Below are positions 52,080 through 61,893 of a stretch of DNA of 64,000 nt, piece by piece. The position numbers and the translations under genes are program-made. Each line of letters begins with the position of its first letter. Position 1 is the first letter of the stretch. Source of the DNA: RGIG9060 sp052173655 (GTDB lineage Bacteria; Spirochaetota; Spirochaetia; Treponematales; Treponemataceae); NCBI GenBank assembly GCA_052173655.1, contig JBQMYD010000001.1:248001-312000 (forward strand), written 5' to 3'. The notes under the pieces were generated by a model. It ran no database searches, was not told the origin of the DNA, and saw only the letters and a program-made list of their open reading frames with translations.

Positions 52080-53795
52080 TTATTTTATCTTGTAAACGAA
52101 CTTATCTTTTGTTTTTTCTTTATTCGATTCCTCGTCTTCCAAAATATTTTCTACCGATTCTCCATCAAACAATAATGATAACTTATCTTGTCCAAAATAA
52201 TAAAGTCTATAAGCATATGGTTGCATTTGAAAAATACTTATGCTGTTATCTTTTATTTGCAACGGTTTAGAATTTTTCATACCTAACAAAAGAATGCAAT
52301 TTTCATTTTCGTTAATTGAAGAATTTTGTAAAAATTTTACAACTTTTTTAGGACTTGAAGAAAAATTATAAACACAAAAGAATTTTTCATTTTTTTCAGA
52401 TATTATATATGCAAGAACATCCTTACAATTATCTTCTGAAAGCAATTTTGTTACCTTACCGTTACGCAGTGCAGGATATTTTGACTTTAGAAATAAAATA
52501 TTTTTGTTAAGTAAAAAGGTAGAATTTTCATTAATTTGTTCGCTTATATTTGCCCAGTCAAAAGCTCCTTCATGCAGACAAACTTCATTACCGTAATAAA
52601 TAAAAGATATTGTAGGTCGTAACAGACTAAGAGCTGTAGCCTGATTTATCCTGTGAGTGTCTTTTTTAAAAACGTAGGATAACCTGTTAAAATTATCAGA
52701 ATTATCACCCAAGCAGGTTGCAAAAGCTGTAGAAATAAATGGAGATTTTACCGTAAGGGAATTTCCCGTAAAATCTTCGTTAGCAAGAACCGAGCGTATA
52801 CAAGGGATTCCCGCATCAAGATCAAAAACAACATTAAATTCAGGATTTTCTGCCGTACCAAAATAAAGCTCAAGAGCATTTCTGTCCTTTTGGATTTTAG
52901 TTTCACAGGCTAAAAGTTTTTTTGCATTATATTCAGAAAGTACCGAACTTATCTGCACAATATATTCATGTGTAGAACGCGAATCTAAGTATACATTTTT
53001 ATCTTCGATAAGATAGCGAACACCATCAATCCTTATACCGTCAAAACCTTTGTTAATCCAGTAACGGACAATATTTTTTACTTCTTCTCTTACTTCATTA
53101 TTGTAAAAATTCAAATCCGGCATGGATTTATCAAAAGCCGCATAGTAGAAGTGCTCGTCTTTTTGATACCAATTTCCGTTCTTCATCCCGTTATCCCAGA
53201 ACAACTTTTTGTCCGACCAAAGGTACCAATTTAACTTCGCCTTATCTTTATTACAACTTAATGTAAACCAAGGATGAAATTGAGATGTATGATTAGGTAC
53301 AAAATCGAAAGCAATTTTTATTCCTAACTTATGAGCCTCATTTATAAGCCTTATTAAATCGCTTTCCGTGCCAAATCGATGATTTACAGAATAAAAATCC
53401 ACAACGTCATAGGTAAAATACTTGCTCGTTTTATCGGCATAAGACTCAAACATTGGAGAAATTAAAATTGCATCACACCCCAGATCATCTTTTATGTATC
53501 CAAGTTTTTGCGTAATTCCATTAAAATCACCGTAGCCGTCATTATTTGAGTCATAAAAATCATTTATCCATATGTAATAAAACGAAGAATCTTTGTACCA
53601 GTAGTTACTTAAATCTTCAGATTGATTTTTTGCAGCACTGGTTTCTACGTGATATAAACTGCTGTATTGCTCTAAACCGGACTTTTCAAAAAGGCGTATT
53701 GAATCAGATTCATCCACACCAATTTCAGAGCAACCTGTAAAAAAAGCGAACAATGCAACAAATATAAAAAATGCAAATAGATTATTTATTCTCAT
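52080..53795 (-). CDS. GH13 alpha-amylase-family lipoprotein
   Basis: A lipobox (FFTGC, Cys22) after a hydrophobic stretch marks a lipoprotein facing the periplasm or cell surface. The 571 residues contain GH13 region I DFVPNHTSQFHPWF, the nucleophile region DGIRIDGVRYL, the acid region CETKIQKDR and a late GDNSDNFNRL, where the usual NHD appears as NSD. It should cleave alpha-1,4-glucans or related oligosaccharides. The C-terminal beta domain (about 470-571) ends in acidic repeats. GAGG precedes the ATG. It is monocistronic with its own promoter. Confidence 0.88.
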   Translation of the reverse strand: MRINNLFAFFIFVALFAFFTGCSEIGVDESDSIRLFEKSGLEQYSSLYHVETSAAKNQSEDLSNYWYKDSSFYYIWINDFYDSNNDGYGDFNGITQKLGYIKDDLGCDAILISPMFESYADKTSKYFTYDVVDFYSVNHRFGTESDLIRLINEAHKLGIKIAFDFVPNHTSQFHPWFTLSCNKDKAKLNWYLWSDKKLFWDNGMKNGNWYQKDEHFYYAAFDKSMPDLNFYNNEVREEVKNIVRYWINKGFDGIRIDGVRYLIEDKNVYLDSRSTHEYIVQISSVLSEYNAKKLLACETKIQKDRNALELYFGTAENPEFNVVFDLDAGIPCIRSVLANEDFTGNSLTVKSPFISTAFATCLGDNSDNFNRLSYVFKKDTHRINQATALSLLRPTISFIYYGNEVCLHEGAFDWANISEQINENSTFLLNKNILFLKSKYPALRNGKVTKLLSEDNCKDVLAYIISEKNEKFFCVYNFSSSPKKVVKFLQNSSINENENCILLLGMKNSKPLQIKDNSISIFQMQPYAYRLYYFGQDKLSLLFDGESVENILEDEESNKEKTKDKFVYKIK

Positions 53796-53835
53796 TTATT
53801 CAACCTCTTTATCATAAAAAAACAACATCGACCGC

Positions 53836-53864
53836 ATTGTACTACATATATAAAAAATTTGCAA
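53836..53864 (-). promoter_or_regulatory. Promoter of the GH13 lipoprotein gene
   Basis: On the minus strand TTGCAA (53864-53859), a 17-bp spacer and TACAAT (53841-53836) match exactly the two hexamers and the spacing before the J-domain gene. The leader of about 35 nt has a ribosome site. Confidence 0.55.
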
Positions 53865-53923
53865 TAAAATTTTCAATAGCGTCAGTAGTTGAAAGTATAT
53901 AAAAAACTCTTTATCCGCTAATC

Positions 53924-54793
53924 TTATTCTACATTTTTAGTTTGTTCACGGATATTTTCCAAAGCATCTTTTGCAACAATAACTTGTTTTCCCACTTCAA
54001 TAAATTGATTTTTTGAACCGATCGTATTTATTTCTCTGTTCATTTCCTGACATATAAAATCTATTTTTTTACCGGGTATGGGATTTTCATGAATTTCGGT
54101 TAAAAGTGAATTTATATGACTTTTTAATCTTACAATCTCTTCGTTTATGGTATACTTTACAAGCATTGAAGCAACTTCACTCATAATACGGTTTTCATCG
54201 ATTTTATCGGAAAGAACTTCCTCAAATTTTTTTGTAATCTGAGATTTAAATTCAGCTTCCATTTTTGGTTGGAATTCCAAAAATAAATCATGAGCAGTTT
54301 TTATTTTTTCAAGCTGTAATAATATATCTTTTTGTAAATTAACACCTTCTCTTTGTCTGTCAATTATAAAACATTCCATAGCGTCTGTAAAAACAGGCAT
54401 AATCATATTTTTATAACGTTCAATATCTATTTCTTTTTGATTTGAAAGCACACCTTCTTGGCTTACGATAAGAGAAAGCGGAATTTTTGTTTCATCCAAA
54501 GAACATAGCTGTGCTACAGATTTTATTGCATTAAAATATGCCAATGCCGCACTCTTATCTATAACAATATTTGTAGGTGTATTTATTTCTTTTATTCGTA
54601 TAAAAACATCAACCTTTCCGCGTTGAATATTGGAAGTAACCATTTCTTTTAGCATAGGTTCAAGTCTACCTAAAAAAAACGGTAAATTTATTGAAACATC
54701 CAAAAAACGTGAATTTACACTTTTGAACTCAACACTTAAAGTATAATCTTCTGATGAAAACTCTTTATAAGAGTATCCTGTCATACTTGTCAT
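53924..54793 (-). CDS. yicC: YicC-family endoribonuclease
   Basis: The 289 residues start MTSMTGYSYKEFSSED and contain EFKSVNSRFLDVSINLP, and the C-terminal block KKIDFICQEMNREINTIGSK is invariant in YicC/YloC proteins (YicC_N and DUF1732 domains). Members have been characterised as endoribonucleases that act in sRNA and mRNA decay. The typical length supports the call. Its ATG overlaps the murC stop by 4 bp, so they are co-transcribed. Confidence 0.93.
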   Translation of the reverse strand: MTSMTGYSYKEFSSEDYTLSVEFKSVNSRFLDVSINLPFFLGRLEPMLKEMVTSNIQRGKVDVFIRIKEINTPTNIVIDKSAALAYFNAIKSVAQLCSLDETKIPLSLIVSQEGVLSNQKEIDIERYKNMIMPVFTDAMECFIIDRQREGVNLQKDILLQLEKIKTAHDLFLEFQPKMEAEFKSQITKKFEEVLSDKIDENRIMSEVASMLVKYTINEEIVRLKSHINSLLTEIHENPIPGKKIDFICQEMNREINTIGSKNQFIEVGKQVIVAKDALENIREQTKNVE

Positions 54794-56310
54794 TTATCTA
54801 TCCCTAAAATTTTTCTTCCCAATTTCCAATTATCGCCTGCACCCATAGTTATAAAAACATAACCGTTTTTGCTGTTCTCGGGCAAAATATTTATTCTATT
54901 TGTAACATAGGTTGTTGCATCAAAAATTTCTTCAAAATAACTTATTTTTTTATGCGGAAAATATTTTGATGTTTTTTTATATAAAATTTTTCCCGAAACT
55001 TTATCTTCAAAATCCGTCGGTTTTTCACGTGCCGAAGCGTATATCTTATGCAGTATAACTTCATCACAATTTTCAAAACTTGAAGCAAATTCTTCGATGA
55101 GAGCTAAAGTTCTGGAATATGTATGACTCATAAAATCTACAATAATGAATTTATCCGGATAAAATTTTCTAAATCCTTCCAAAGTCGTTTTTATTGCTGT
55201 AGGATGATGAGCATAATCATCAATAACGATAACTTCATTTCCTGTTTTATTTGTAAACTTACCTACTAATTCACTTCTTCTCTTTGAACCAGAAAAATCA
55301 CAAAGAGCTTTTTTTGTTTTTATTAAAAATTCACTTTGTTCTTGAGGCGAAAATTGTGAAAAACTTTTTTTATTATAAAAATCCGAAAATAATATTTGAG
55401 AAAGTGCAATGGCTGCTGTTGAATTACGTACATTGTGAGTACCCGGAACATTCAATTCAAAACAAAAATCAGGATTAAAAGCCAGTTTAAAAACCTGCTT
55501 CCCGCTAAAAGTTTTATGTTCAATAATTCTAAAATCCTTTTCGGCGTTAAATCCGTAAGAAATTAAGTTTATATCAGGACGTTTTTTTGAAATAATATTT
55601 GCCGTTTCTACTGCACCTACATCATCTGCACAAAAAATCAGATTCCGACTTTTTGGAAGAAGACATCCGTAATCCACAAAAGCATTTTGTATATCTTTAA
55701 AAGTAGGATAATAATCTTGATGATCACTTTCAACACTGGTCAAAATAATGTTTTGAGGATGAAAATGCATAAAATTTCTTTGATATTCACAAGTTTCAGC
55801 AATAAAATATTCATGTCCTATAGAAAGAGTACAATTTCCAAAGGCTTTTACAATACTTCCTGCCAAAACTTGTGCAGGAAAATTCAATTCTTTTATTATA
55901 GAACCTACAAAAGCAGTTGTCGTAGTTTTTCCATGAACTCCTGCAATTCCACTCGATTTTGCAAGTGAAGATATTTGTCCCAAAGCTTCAGAGTATAAAA
56001 TACAGGGAATATTTTTTTTACATGCTTCTATGAGTTCAATATTTTCAGTTAATTTATACGCAGAAGAATAAATAACAAAATTTATCGCATTATTTATATT
56101 TTTTTTATCAAAAACCTTAGAAGTTATATTCAATTTTTCAAGAATTTCATCAGTATAAAATCGTTCTTCTACGTCGCTTCCGGACACTATCGCTCCGCGA
56201 TTTACACAAATTTCCGCCAAGGCAACCATTCCGGTTCCTTTTATTCCGACAAAATGAACGCAAACTCCATCTAATGATTTTGGGAATGTATTTTCAATAT
56301 TAACAGCCAT
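54790..56310 (-). CDS. murC: UDP-N-acetylmuramate--L-alanine ligase
   Basis: The 506 residues have an N-terminal Rossmann domain (CVHFVGIKGTGMVALAE), a central ATPase domain with GVHGKTTTTAF, FIAETCEYQRNFMHF and VESDHQDYYP, and a C-terminal ligase domain with VIDDYAHHPTAIKTTL. This matches MurC, which adds L-alanine to UDP-MurNAc in peptidoglycan synthesis. The related ligase Mpl is an alternative, but the CEYQRNF block favours MurC. No Shine-Dalgarno is obvious before the ATG. Confidence 0.88.
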   Translation of the reverse strand: MAVNIENTFPKSLDGVCVHFVGIKGTGMVALAEICVNRGAIVSGSDVEERFYTDEILEKLNITSKVFDKKNINNAINFVIYSSAYKLTENIELIEACKKNIPCILYSEALGQISSLAKSSGIAGVHGKTTTTAFVGSIIKELNFPAQVLAGSIVKAFGNCTLSIGHEYFIAETCEYQRNFMHFHPQNIILTSVESDHQDYYPTFKDIQNAFVDYGCLLPKSRNLIFCADDVGAVETANIISKKRPDINLISYGFNAEKDFRIIEHKTFSGKQVFKLAFNPDFCFELNVPGTHNVRNSTAAIALSQILFSDFYNKKSFSQFSPQEQSEFLIKTKKALCDFSGSKRRSELVGKFTNKTGNEVIVIDDYAHHPTAIKTTLEGFRKFYPDKFIIVDFMSHTYSRTLALIEEFASSFENCDEVILHKIYASAREKPTDFEDKVSGKILYKKTSKYFPHKKISYFEEIFDATTYVTNRINILPENSKNGYVFITMGAGDNWKLGRKILGIDK

Positions 56311-56414
56311 AGCTAAAACAAAAAAATAAAAAAATAAGGAATTATCTAAAAAGTCAATCAGACTTCAGACGCTTTCCCTAACTTAAGGCAACCTAACATA
56401 GTATATTCAAAATT

Positions 56415-56458
56415 AAAGGAACCGCCCAAAACTTAAGACTTTGGGACAGTTCCTTTTT
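56415..56458 (-). terminator. Probable bidirectional terminator after ppdK
   Basis: AAAGGAAC (56415-56422) pairs with GTTCCTTT (56449-56456). An inner GCCCAAA/TTTGGG stem with one bulge completes a long hairpin. T residues follow on the plus strand, and TTTAATTTT follows on the minus strand, where it would end ppdK transcripts. The 56311-56414 DNA between it and murC shows no gene. Confidence 0.7.
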
Positions 56459-56469
56459 TTTACAAAACT

Positions 56470-59166
56470 TTATTTTTTGTTTGCTTTTATAACAGCCTGA
56501 GCACCGGCAAGTCTTGCAAGTGGAACTCTAAATGGAGAACATGAAACATAGTTTAATCCAAGCTTATAGCACAACGCTATAGAAGCAGGATCTCCACCAT
56601 GTTCACCGCAAATTCCAAGATGAAGGTCAGTTTTTGCTACTCTTCCCTTAGCTTCTGCGATTTCCATCAAAGCACCAGGTCCATCAGGATCTAGAGTTGC
56701 AAACGGATCATCTTCAAGAATTCTTTGATCCAAGTAAGACTGAATAAACTTTCCGTAGTCATCTCTACTAAAGCCAAGAGTTGTTTGCGTCAAATCGTTT
56801 GTTCCAAAAGAGAAGAAATCCGAAAATTGTGCAATTTTATCTGCAATGAGAGCTGTTCTTGGGAATTCAACCATAGATCCGATCTGGAACGAAAGTTTTG
56901 TTCCGCACTCTTCATTTACTTTTGCAATCACAACTTCAGATTGACTTCTGATTTGTTCAACTTCTCTGTAAGAAACTACGTTAGGAATCATAATTCTTAC
57001 ATCGTGCTTCATACCCTGTTTTTCAAGCTGTGCAGTTGCTCGTGCAATAGCTTCAACCTGCATTTCATAAATTTCAGGATATGTAATTGCAAGACGGCAT
57101 CCTCGGTGTCCCAACATAGGGTTATGCTCGTGAAGAGATGCAACTTTTGACATAAGAGCTGCTTTATTCATGCCAAGTTTGTTTGCAAGATACTCTGCAG
57201 CAGAGTCGCTTTCAGTTTGAATAAACTCATTAAGAGGAGGATCCAAAAGTCGAATAGTAACCGGACGTCCTTCCATGGTTTTTATAATTTCATAAAAATC
57301 TGTCTGCTGATAAGGAAGAATTGATTTTAAGTTTTCTTTTCTTGCTTCGGTTGTATCGGAAACAATCATCTTTTGGAATGATGTAAGTTTAGGTTCATCA
57401 AAGAACATATGCTCCGTTCGACAAAGACCGATACCTGCAGCTCCGAATTTGAATGCATCTGAAGCATTTTTAGGAGTATCACCGTTAGCCATTACAGAAA
57501 AGCCTTTTACTGTTTTTCCGGAAGCTGTTGTTCTAACAGATTTTTCACGAATTTCATCTGCCCAACTGAGGAAAGTTTCAAGGTCGCCTGAAATTTCAGC
57601 AGGTTTTAACGCTACTTGTCCTTCAAAAACAGAACCGCTTCCTCCGTCAATCGTAAGATAATCGCCTTTTTTATAAGAATTTCCTTTAATTGAAATTGTG
57701 TCTACATCAGTAAATACAAGATCTGCACATCCACAAACACAAGGAGTTCCCATACCGCGAGCTACTACGGCAGCGTGAGATGTTCTTCCACCGGTAGAAG
57801 TTAAAATACCTTGAGCAACAGCCATTCCTGCAATATCATCCGGAGATGTTTCTTTTCTTACAAGAAGAACTTTTTTACCCTCTTTTGCCCATTCTTCAGC
57901 TTCTTCTGCGGTGAATACAATATGTCCGCATCCTGCTCCCGGAGAAGCATTAAGTCCGCAAGCAATTTCCTTTGCTTTTTTTACAGCTACAGGATCCAAC
58001 TGAGGAAGAAGTAACTGATTAAGCTGTTCAGGTTCAACACGAAGAAGAGCGGTTTCTTTATCAATAAGACCTTCTTTTACCATATCTACTGCCATTTTTA
58101 CAGCCGCAGCACCGGTTCGTTTACCGTTTCGGCACTGAAGCATATAAAGCTTACCTTCTTCAACGGTAAATTCCATATCCTGCATATCTCGGTAGTGTTT
58201 TTCGAGCCTGTCACGAATTTCGCAAAGTTCATCGTATATCTTTTTATTTGTCTGCTCCAAGTGAGAAAGTTTTTCAGGAGTTCTGATACCTGCAACTACG
58301 TCCTCCCCTTGTGCATTCATAAGATATTCGCCCATGAATACATTTTCACCTGTTGATGGGTCACGGCTGAAACATACACCTGTTCCTGAAGTCTCACCTT
58401 TGTTACCAAAAACCATTGCCATAACAGAAACTGCAGTACCTTTAAGAGCCCCCTCTTTTACGTTATTGAGTTTTCGGTACTTTATGGCACGAGGATTCAT
58501 CCAAGAACCGAATACAGCTCCAATAGCTCCCCACATTTGCTGTTTTGCATCTTGAGGGAAATCGGAACCTTTTTCAGCTTTGTACATTGCCTTGTATTTA
58601 TTTACGATATCTTTGAGTTCTTCAGTTGTAAGATCCGTATCAAGTTTTATTCCTCGCTGAGATTTTACTTCATCAATTATCTGTTCAAATTTATCATGGT
58701 CTACACCCATTGCAACGTCACCGTACATTTGAATAAATCTTCGGTAAGCATCCCATGCAAATCTTTCATTGCCGGTTTTTTTTGAAAGTCCCAAAACGGC
58801 TTTATCGTTAAGACCGAGGTTAAGAATTGTATCCATCATACCGGGCATAGAAATTGCGGCACCGGAACGAACTGATACCAACAAAGGATCATTTTCGTCT
58901 CCGAGCTTTTTACCCATAGCAGATTCAAGTTTTGCAAGATATTCTTCTACTTCTGCAGTAAGTCCTTCAGGATAGTTACGATTTAATTCGTAATACTTCT
59001 GACAAACATCCGTTGAAATTGTAAATCCGGGAGGAACCGGAAGACTCAAAGGCTTTTTAGCCATTTGAGCAAGATTGGCACCCTTACCGCCAAGTTCGGC
59101 ACGCATTGACTCATCGCCGTCAGCATCACCATTACCAAAGAAATAAACATACTTTGTTTTAGACAT
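56470..59166 (-). CDS. ppdK: Pyruvate, phosphate dikinase
   Basis: PPDK interconverts ATP, phosphate and pyruvate with AMP, PPi and PEP, allowing PPi-linked glycolysis. The 898 residues contain the nucleotide domain (ELGGKGANLAQMAK, SVRSGAAISMPGMMDT), the swivelling domain with the phospho-His in GGRTSHAAVVARGMG, and the C-terminal PEP barrel (GLCRTEHMF, GHRGCRLA, SFGTNDLTQTT, LGICGEHGGDP with the catalytic Cys). Full length, with GGAG before the ATG. It is monocistronic, with its own promoter and terminator. Confidence 0.97.
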   Translation of the reverse strand: MSKTKYVYFFGNGDADGDESMRAELGGKGANLAQMAKKPLSLPVPPGFTISTDVCQKYYELNRNYPEGLTAEVEEYLAKLESAMGKKLGDENDPLLVSVRSGAAISMPGMMDTILNLGLNDKAVLGLSKKTGNERFAWDAYRRFIQMYGDVAMGVDHDKFEQIIDEVKSQRGIKLDTDLTTEELKDIVNKYKAMYKAEKGSDFPQDAKQQMWGAIGAVFGSWMNPRAIKYRKLNNVKEGALKGTAVSVMAMVFGNKGETSGTGVCFSRDPSTGENVFMGEYLMNAQGEDVVAGIRTPEKLSHLEQTNKKIYDELCEIRDRLEKHYRDMQDMEFTVEEGKLYMLQCRNGKRTGAAAVKMAVDMVKEGLIDKETALLRVEPEQLNQLLLPQLDPVAVKKAKEIACGLNASPGAGCGHIVFTAEEAEEWAKEGKKVLLVRKETSPDDIAGMAVAQGILTSTGGRTSHAAVVARGMGTPCVCGCADLVFTDVDTISIKGNSYKKGDYLTIDGGSGSVFEGQVALKPAEISGDLETFLSWADEIREKSVRTTASGKTVKGFSVMANGDTPKNASDAFKFGAAGIGLCRTEHMFFDEPKLTSFQKMIVSDTTEARKENLKSILPYQQTDFYEIIKTMEGRPVTIRLLDPPLNEFIQTESDSAAEYLANKLGMNKAALMSKVASLHEHNPMLGHRGCRLAITYPEIYEMQVEAIARATAQLEKQGMKHDVRIMIPNVVSYREVEQIRSQSEVVIAKVNEECGTKLSFQIGSMVEFPRTALIADKIAQFSDFFSFGTNDLTQTTLGFSRDDYGKFIQSYLDQRILEDDPFATLDPDGPGALMEIAEAKGRVAKTDLHLGICGEHGGDPASIALCYKLGLNYVSCSPFRVPLARLAGAQAVIKANKK

Positions 59167-59200
59167 CTTTTTCTCCGTAAGTTATATATATTATTAGTAG

Positions 59201-59230
59201 ATTTTATCATTGAAAAATATGAAATGTCAA
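59201..59230 (-). promoter_or_regulatory. ppdK promoter
   Basis: On the minus strand a perfect TTGACA (59230-59225), an 18-bp spacer and TAAAAT preceded by TGA (extended -10, 59206-59201) drive ppdK. The leader of about 30 nt has GGAG. Confidence 0.65.
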
Positions 59231-59319
59231 TGTAAAATTAAGCTAAGTTCAACCTGTAAGAATTATTTAAGCTTTTATTTATTCACAGGCAATCACTGAT
59301 ACTTTACTTTTTTTTACCT

Positions 59320-61893
59320 ATGGAAGAAAATATGGCAATAAATTACAAAGACTTACCGGTATATCAGCAAAAAGAAATTATTTTAAAAGCATTAAACAAA
59401 AATCAAGTCATTGTTGTACAAAGTCCTACTGGAAGTGGAAAGACAACACAACTTCCTGTAATTTTGCACGAAGCAGGATATTCAAAAAACGGAATTATAG
59501 CGGTTACTCAACCAAGAAGAATTGCAGCCTTGAGTGTAAGCGAATTTATCTCAAAACAATTGGGCACAAAATATCCCGGGCTAGTCGGTTACAAAATGCG
59601 TTTTGAAGATAAAACCGACTATACAACAAAAATAAAAATCATGACTGACGGAATTTTACTTCAAGAAATGAAACTTGATCCGTATCTTAGCAAGTATTCT
59701 GTAATTATGGTTGACGAGGCTCATGAGCGAAGTTTGAATATAGATTTTGTTTTAGGACTTTTAAAACGGGTTCTTGATGTAAGATCTGATTTTAAAATTA
59801 TAGTAAGTTCAGCAACGATGAACGCAGAGTCTTTTTCAAAATACTTTAATGAATGTCCGATTGTGAATATTGATACGATAACTTTCCCTGTAAGCGTTAT
59901 ATACGATCCGCCTGCAATACCTGCAAGCACTTCTAACACAAATTCTCAAGAAGCTCTTCTGGAAAAAATAGAATCAACTTTAGCAAGAATTTTAGAAAAC
60001 AAAATTTCAGGTGATGTTTTGATTTTTCTTCCGGGTGAAAAAATTATAAAAGATTGTATTTTAAAATTATACAGATCTCATTATTCTCACAAACTTCATA
60101 TTATTCCGTTGTACGGAAGACTTGCAAAAGAAGAACAGGAACGAGTTTTTGAAAATCCTCCTTTAGGAAAAAAGAAAATCGTAATATCTACGAATATTGC
60201 AGAAACCAGTATAACAATTTCAGGAATTACTGCCGTAATAGATTCAGGACTTGCAAAACTCAATTACTATAATCCAAGAACTTTCACATCCAGCCTTATT
60301 GAAAGTCCGGTTTCAAAAGCAAGTTGTAATCAACGCAAAGGAAGAGCCGGAAGAACACAAGAAGGAAGTTGCTATAGACTTTATCCTAGAAAAGACTTTG
60401 AAAGTCGTCAAATGTACACACTGGAAGAAATTTTTAGAACAGATTTGTCAGAAGTAGTTTTGCGTATGAGCGAACTTGGAATTACAGATTTTGAATCGTT
60501 TGATTTTATTTCACAGCCCGGAAAAGAAGAAATTATAAGTGCAGAAGAAACTTTAAAACTTTTAAAAGCTTTGGAAGATGACAATACACTTTCAGAAATA
60601 GGGAAAATAATGGTTCAATTTCCGCTGGAACCAAGATTAAGCAGAATAATTGTAGAAGCTATAATGAATTATCCTACAGTGCTTGAAGAAACACTTATTG
60701 CAGCTGCTTTTCTTTCAGCACAAAACCCTTTTATTTTACCCTCAGGACAGGAAATGCAAGCAAGAATTCAACATCAAAAATGGAGCGATGAAAACGGCGA
60801 TTTTGTTTCATACATAAAAATTTTTTCGGCATTTCTAAAACAAAAAAATACAGAAAAATTTTGCGGACAAAATTTTCTTGATCACAGAATAATGCTTGAA
60901 ATAAAAAATATCGTAGAACAACTTGAAATAATTGTAAATAATATGGGTTTACCTATAACAAGCGGAGGAAAAATAAAAGATTATCTTACTTGTATTGCCT
61001 CCGGAATGATTCAATTTATTTGTATACGAAGCGGTAAAAATAATTTTAGAAGTTTAACTGCCGACTGTATTTCAATTCATCCTGGAAGCTGTATGTGTAA
61101 AAAAAATCCACAGTATATAGTTGCAGGTGAAATAGTCAGAACAAGTCGTATGTTTGCAATGTCCGTATCTCCTCTTAAAATCGAAAATTTAAATGCAATA
61201 GATCGAAGTATTTATGAAAAATTAAAAATCCTTACAGCAAAAAATATACGAACTGCAAAAAATGAGGTTCTTGATTATAAAATTAAAAACAGTGTAACAC
61301 CGGAAGAAAAAATAAACGATGAAAATAAAATTTTATTAGGAAAAAATGTTTTTGAAATAAGAAAAATAAAGGGCAAAAAACACATAATTATTCCATCAAA
61401 AAAATATTTAAATTCGATTTCAAATATAAAAATAGAAAAATGGAAAGAAGATTCTCAAATTGTACAATTGTCAAAATTAAAATGCATTTTTAAAATAGAT
61501 AAATATGAAATTTTTAAAGGAGAAAAATTTGAAACACTTTTAAACGCAACTCCTCATTTAAATTTTTCTATTATTTTTGAAAATGACTGGAATAAAAATA
61601 AAAATTTTTATTTTCAAAAAGATACGGAACAAATAATAAATTTACTTCCTATGGTACTACGTCTTAGTGCCGAAAACAAAAAAAAGAAAGTTTTAGGTTT
61701 TGTAAGTCTTTATACAGACGGGAAAGAAACATTCTGGTTTAAAACTTCAAAAGGATTTTCAACAGCAGTTTATGAAACTCTTAACAGCCTGGAAAAGTTT
61801 ATACAACTTACAAATGAAAAAAACATTGATTTTTCGGAAGAAAAGAAAGAGCAAATAAGCAAACTTTACGGAAAACTTCAATCTATTTTGTAA
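59320..61893 (+). CDS. DEAH-box RNA helicase (HrpA/HrpB-like)
   Basis: The 857 residues show superfamily 2 motifs in order: SPTGSGKTTQLP (I), TQPRRIAA (Ia), MTDGILLQE, DEAHERS (II), SSATMNAE (III), STNIAETSITI (V) and QRKGRAGR (VI). The winged-helix/HA2 and OB-fold regions characteristic of DEAH/RHA helicases follow. The length is near HrpB (about 810) and shorter than HrpA (about 1300). A second ATG at 59332 has a purine-rich GGAAG before it and may be the true start; a weak promoter (TTCACA at 59282) points to 59320. It converges on hemW with an 11-bp overlap. Confidence 0.88.
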   Translation: MEENMAINYKDLPVYQQKEIILKALNKNQVIVVQSPTGSGKTTQLPVILHEAGYSKNGIIAVTQPRRIAALSVSEFISKQLGTKYPGLVGYKMRFEDKTDYTTKIKIMTDGILLQEMKLDPYLSKYSVIMVDEAHERSLNIDFVLGLLKRVLDVRSDFKIIVSSATMNAESFSKYFNECPIVNIDTITFPVSVIYDPPAIPASTSNTNSQEALLEKIESTLARILENKISGDVLIFLPGEKIIKDCILKLYRSHYSHKLHIIPLYGRLAKEEQERVFENPPLGKKKIVISTNIAETSITISGITAVIDSGLAKLNYYNPRTFTSSLIESPVSKASCNQRKGRAGRTQEGSCYRLYPRKDFESRQMYTLEEIFRTDLSEVVLRMSELGITDFESFDFISQPGKEEIISAEETLKLLKALEDDNTLSEIGKIMVQFPLEPRLSRIIVEAIMNYPTVLEETLIAAAFLSAQNPFILPSGQEMQARIQHQKWSDENGDFVSYIKIFSAFLKQKNTEKFCGQNFLDHRIMLEIKNIVEQLEIIVNNMGLPITSGGKIKDYLTCIASGMIQFICIRSGKNNFRSLTADCISIHPGSCMCKKNPQYIVAGEIVRTSRMFAMSVSPLKIENLNAIDRSIYEKLKILTAKNIRTAKNEVLDYKIKNSVTPEEKINDENKILLGKNVFEIRKIKGKKHIIIPSKKYLNSISNIKIEKWKEDSQIVQLSKLKCIFKIDKYEIFKGEKFETLLNATPHLNFSIIFENDWNKNKNFYFQKDTEQIINLLPMVLRLSAENKKKKVLGFVSLYTDGKETFWFKTSKGFSTAVYETLNSLEKFIQLTNEKNIDFSEEKKEQISKLYGKLQSIL

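Noticed and set aside
54790..56310. Mpl (murein peptide ligase) instead of MurC
   Set aside because: The conserved blocks fit MurC better and the gene seems a housekeeping copy; only a tree could exclude Mpl.
56725..57150. 141-codon open frame on the plus strand inside ppdK
   Set aside because: It is antisense to the conserved PPDK barrel, has a Cys/Ser-rich composition and no ribosome site.
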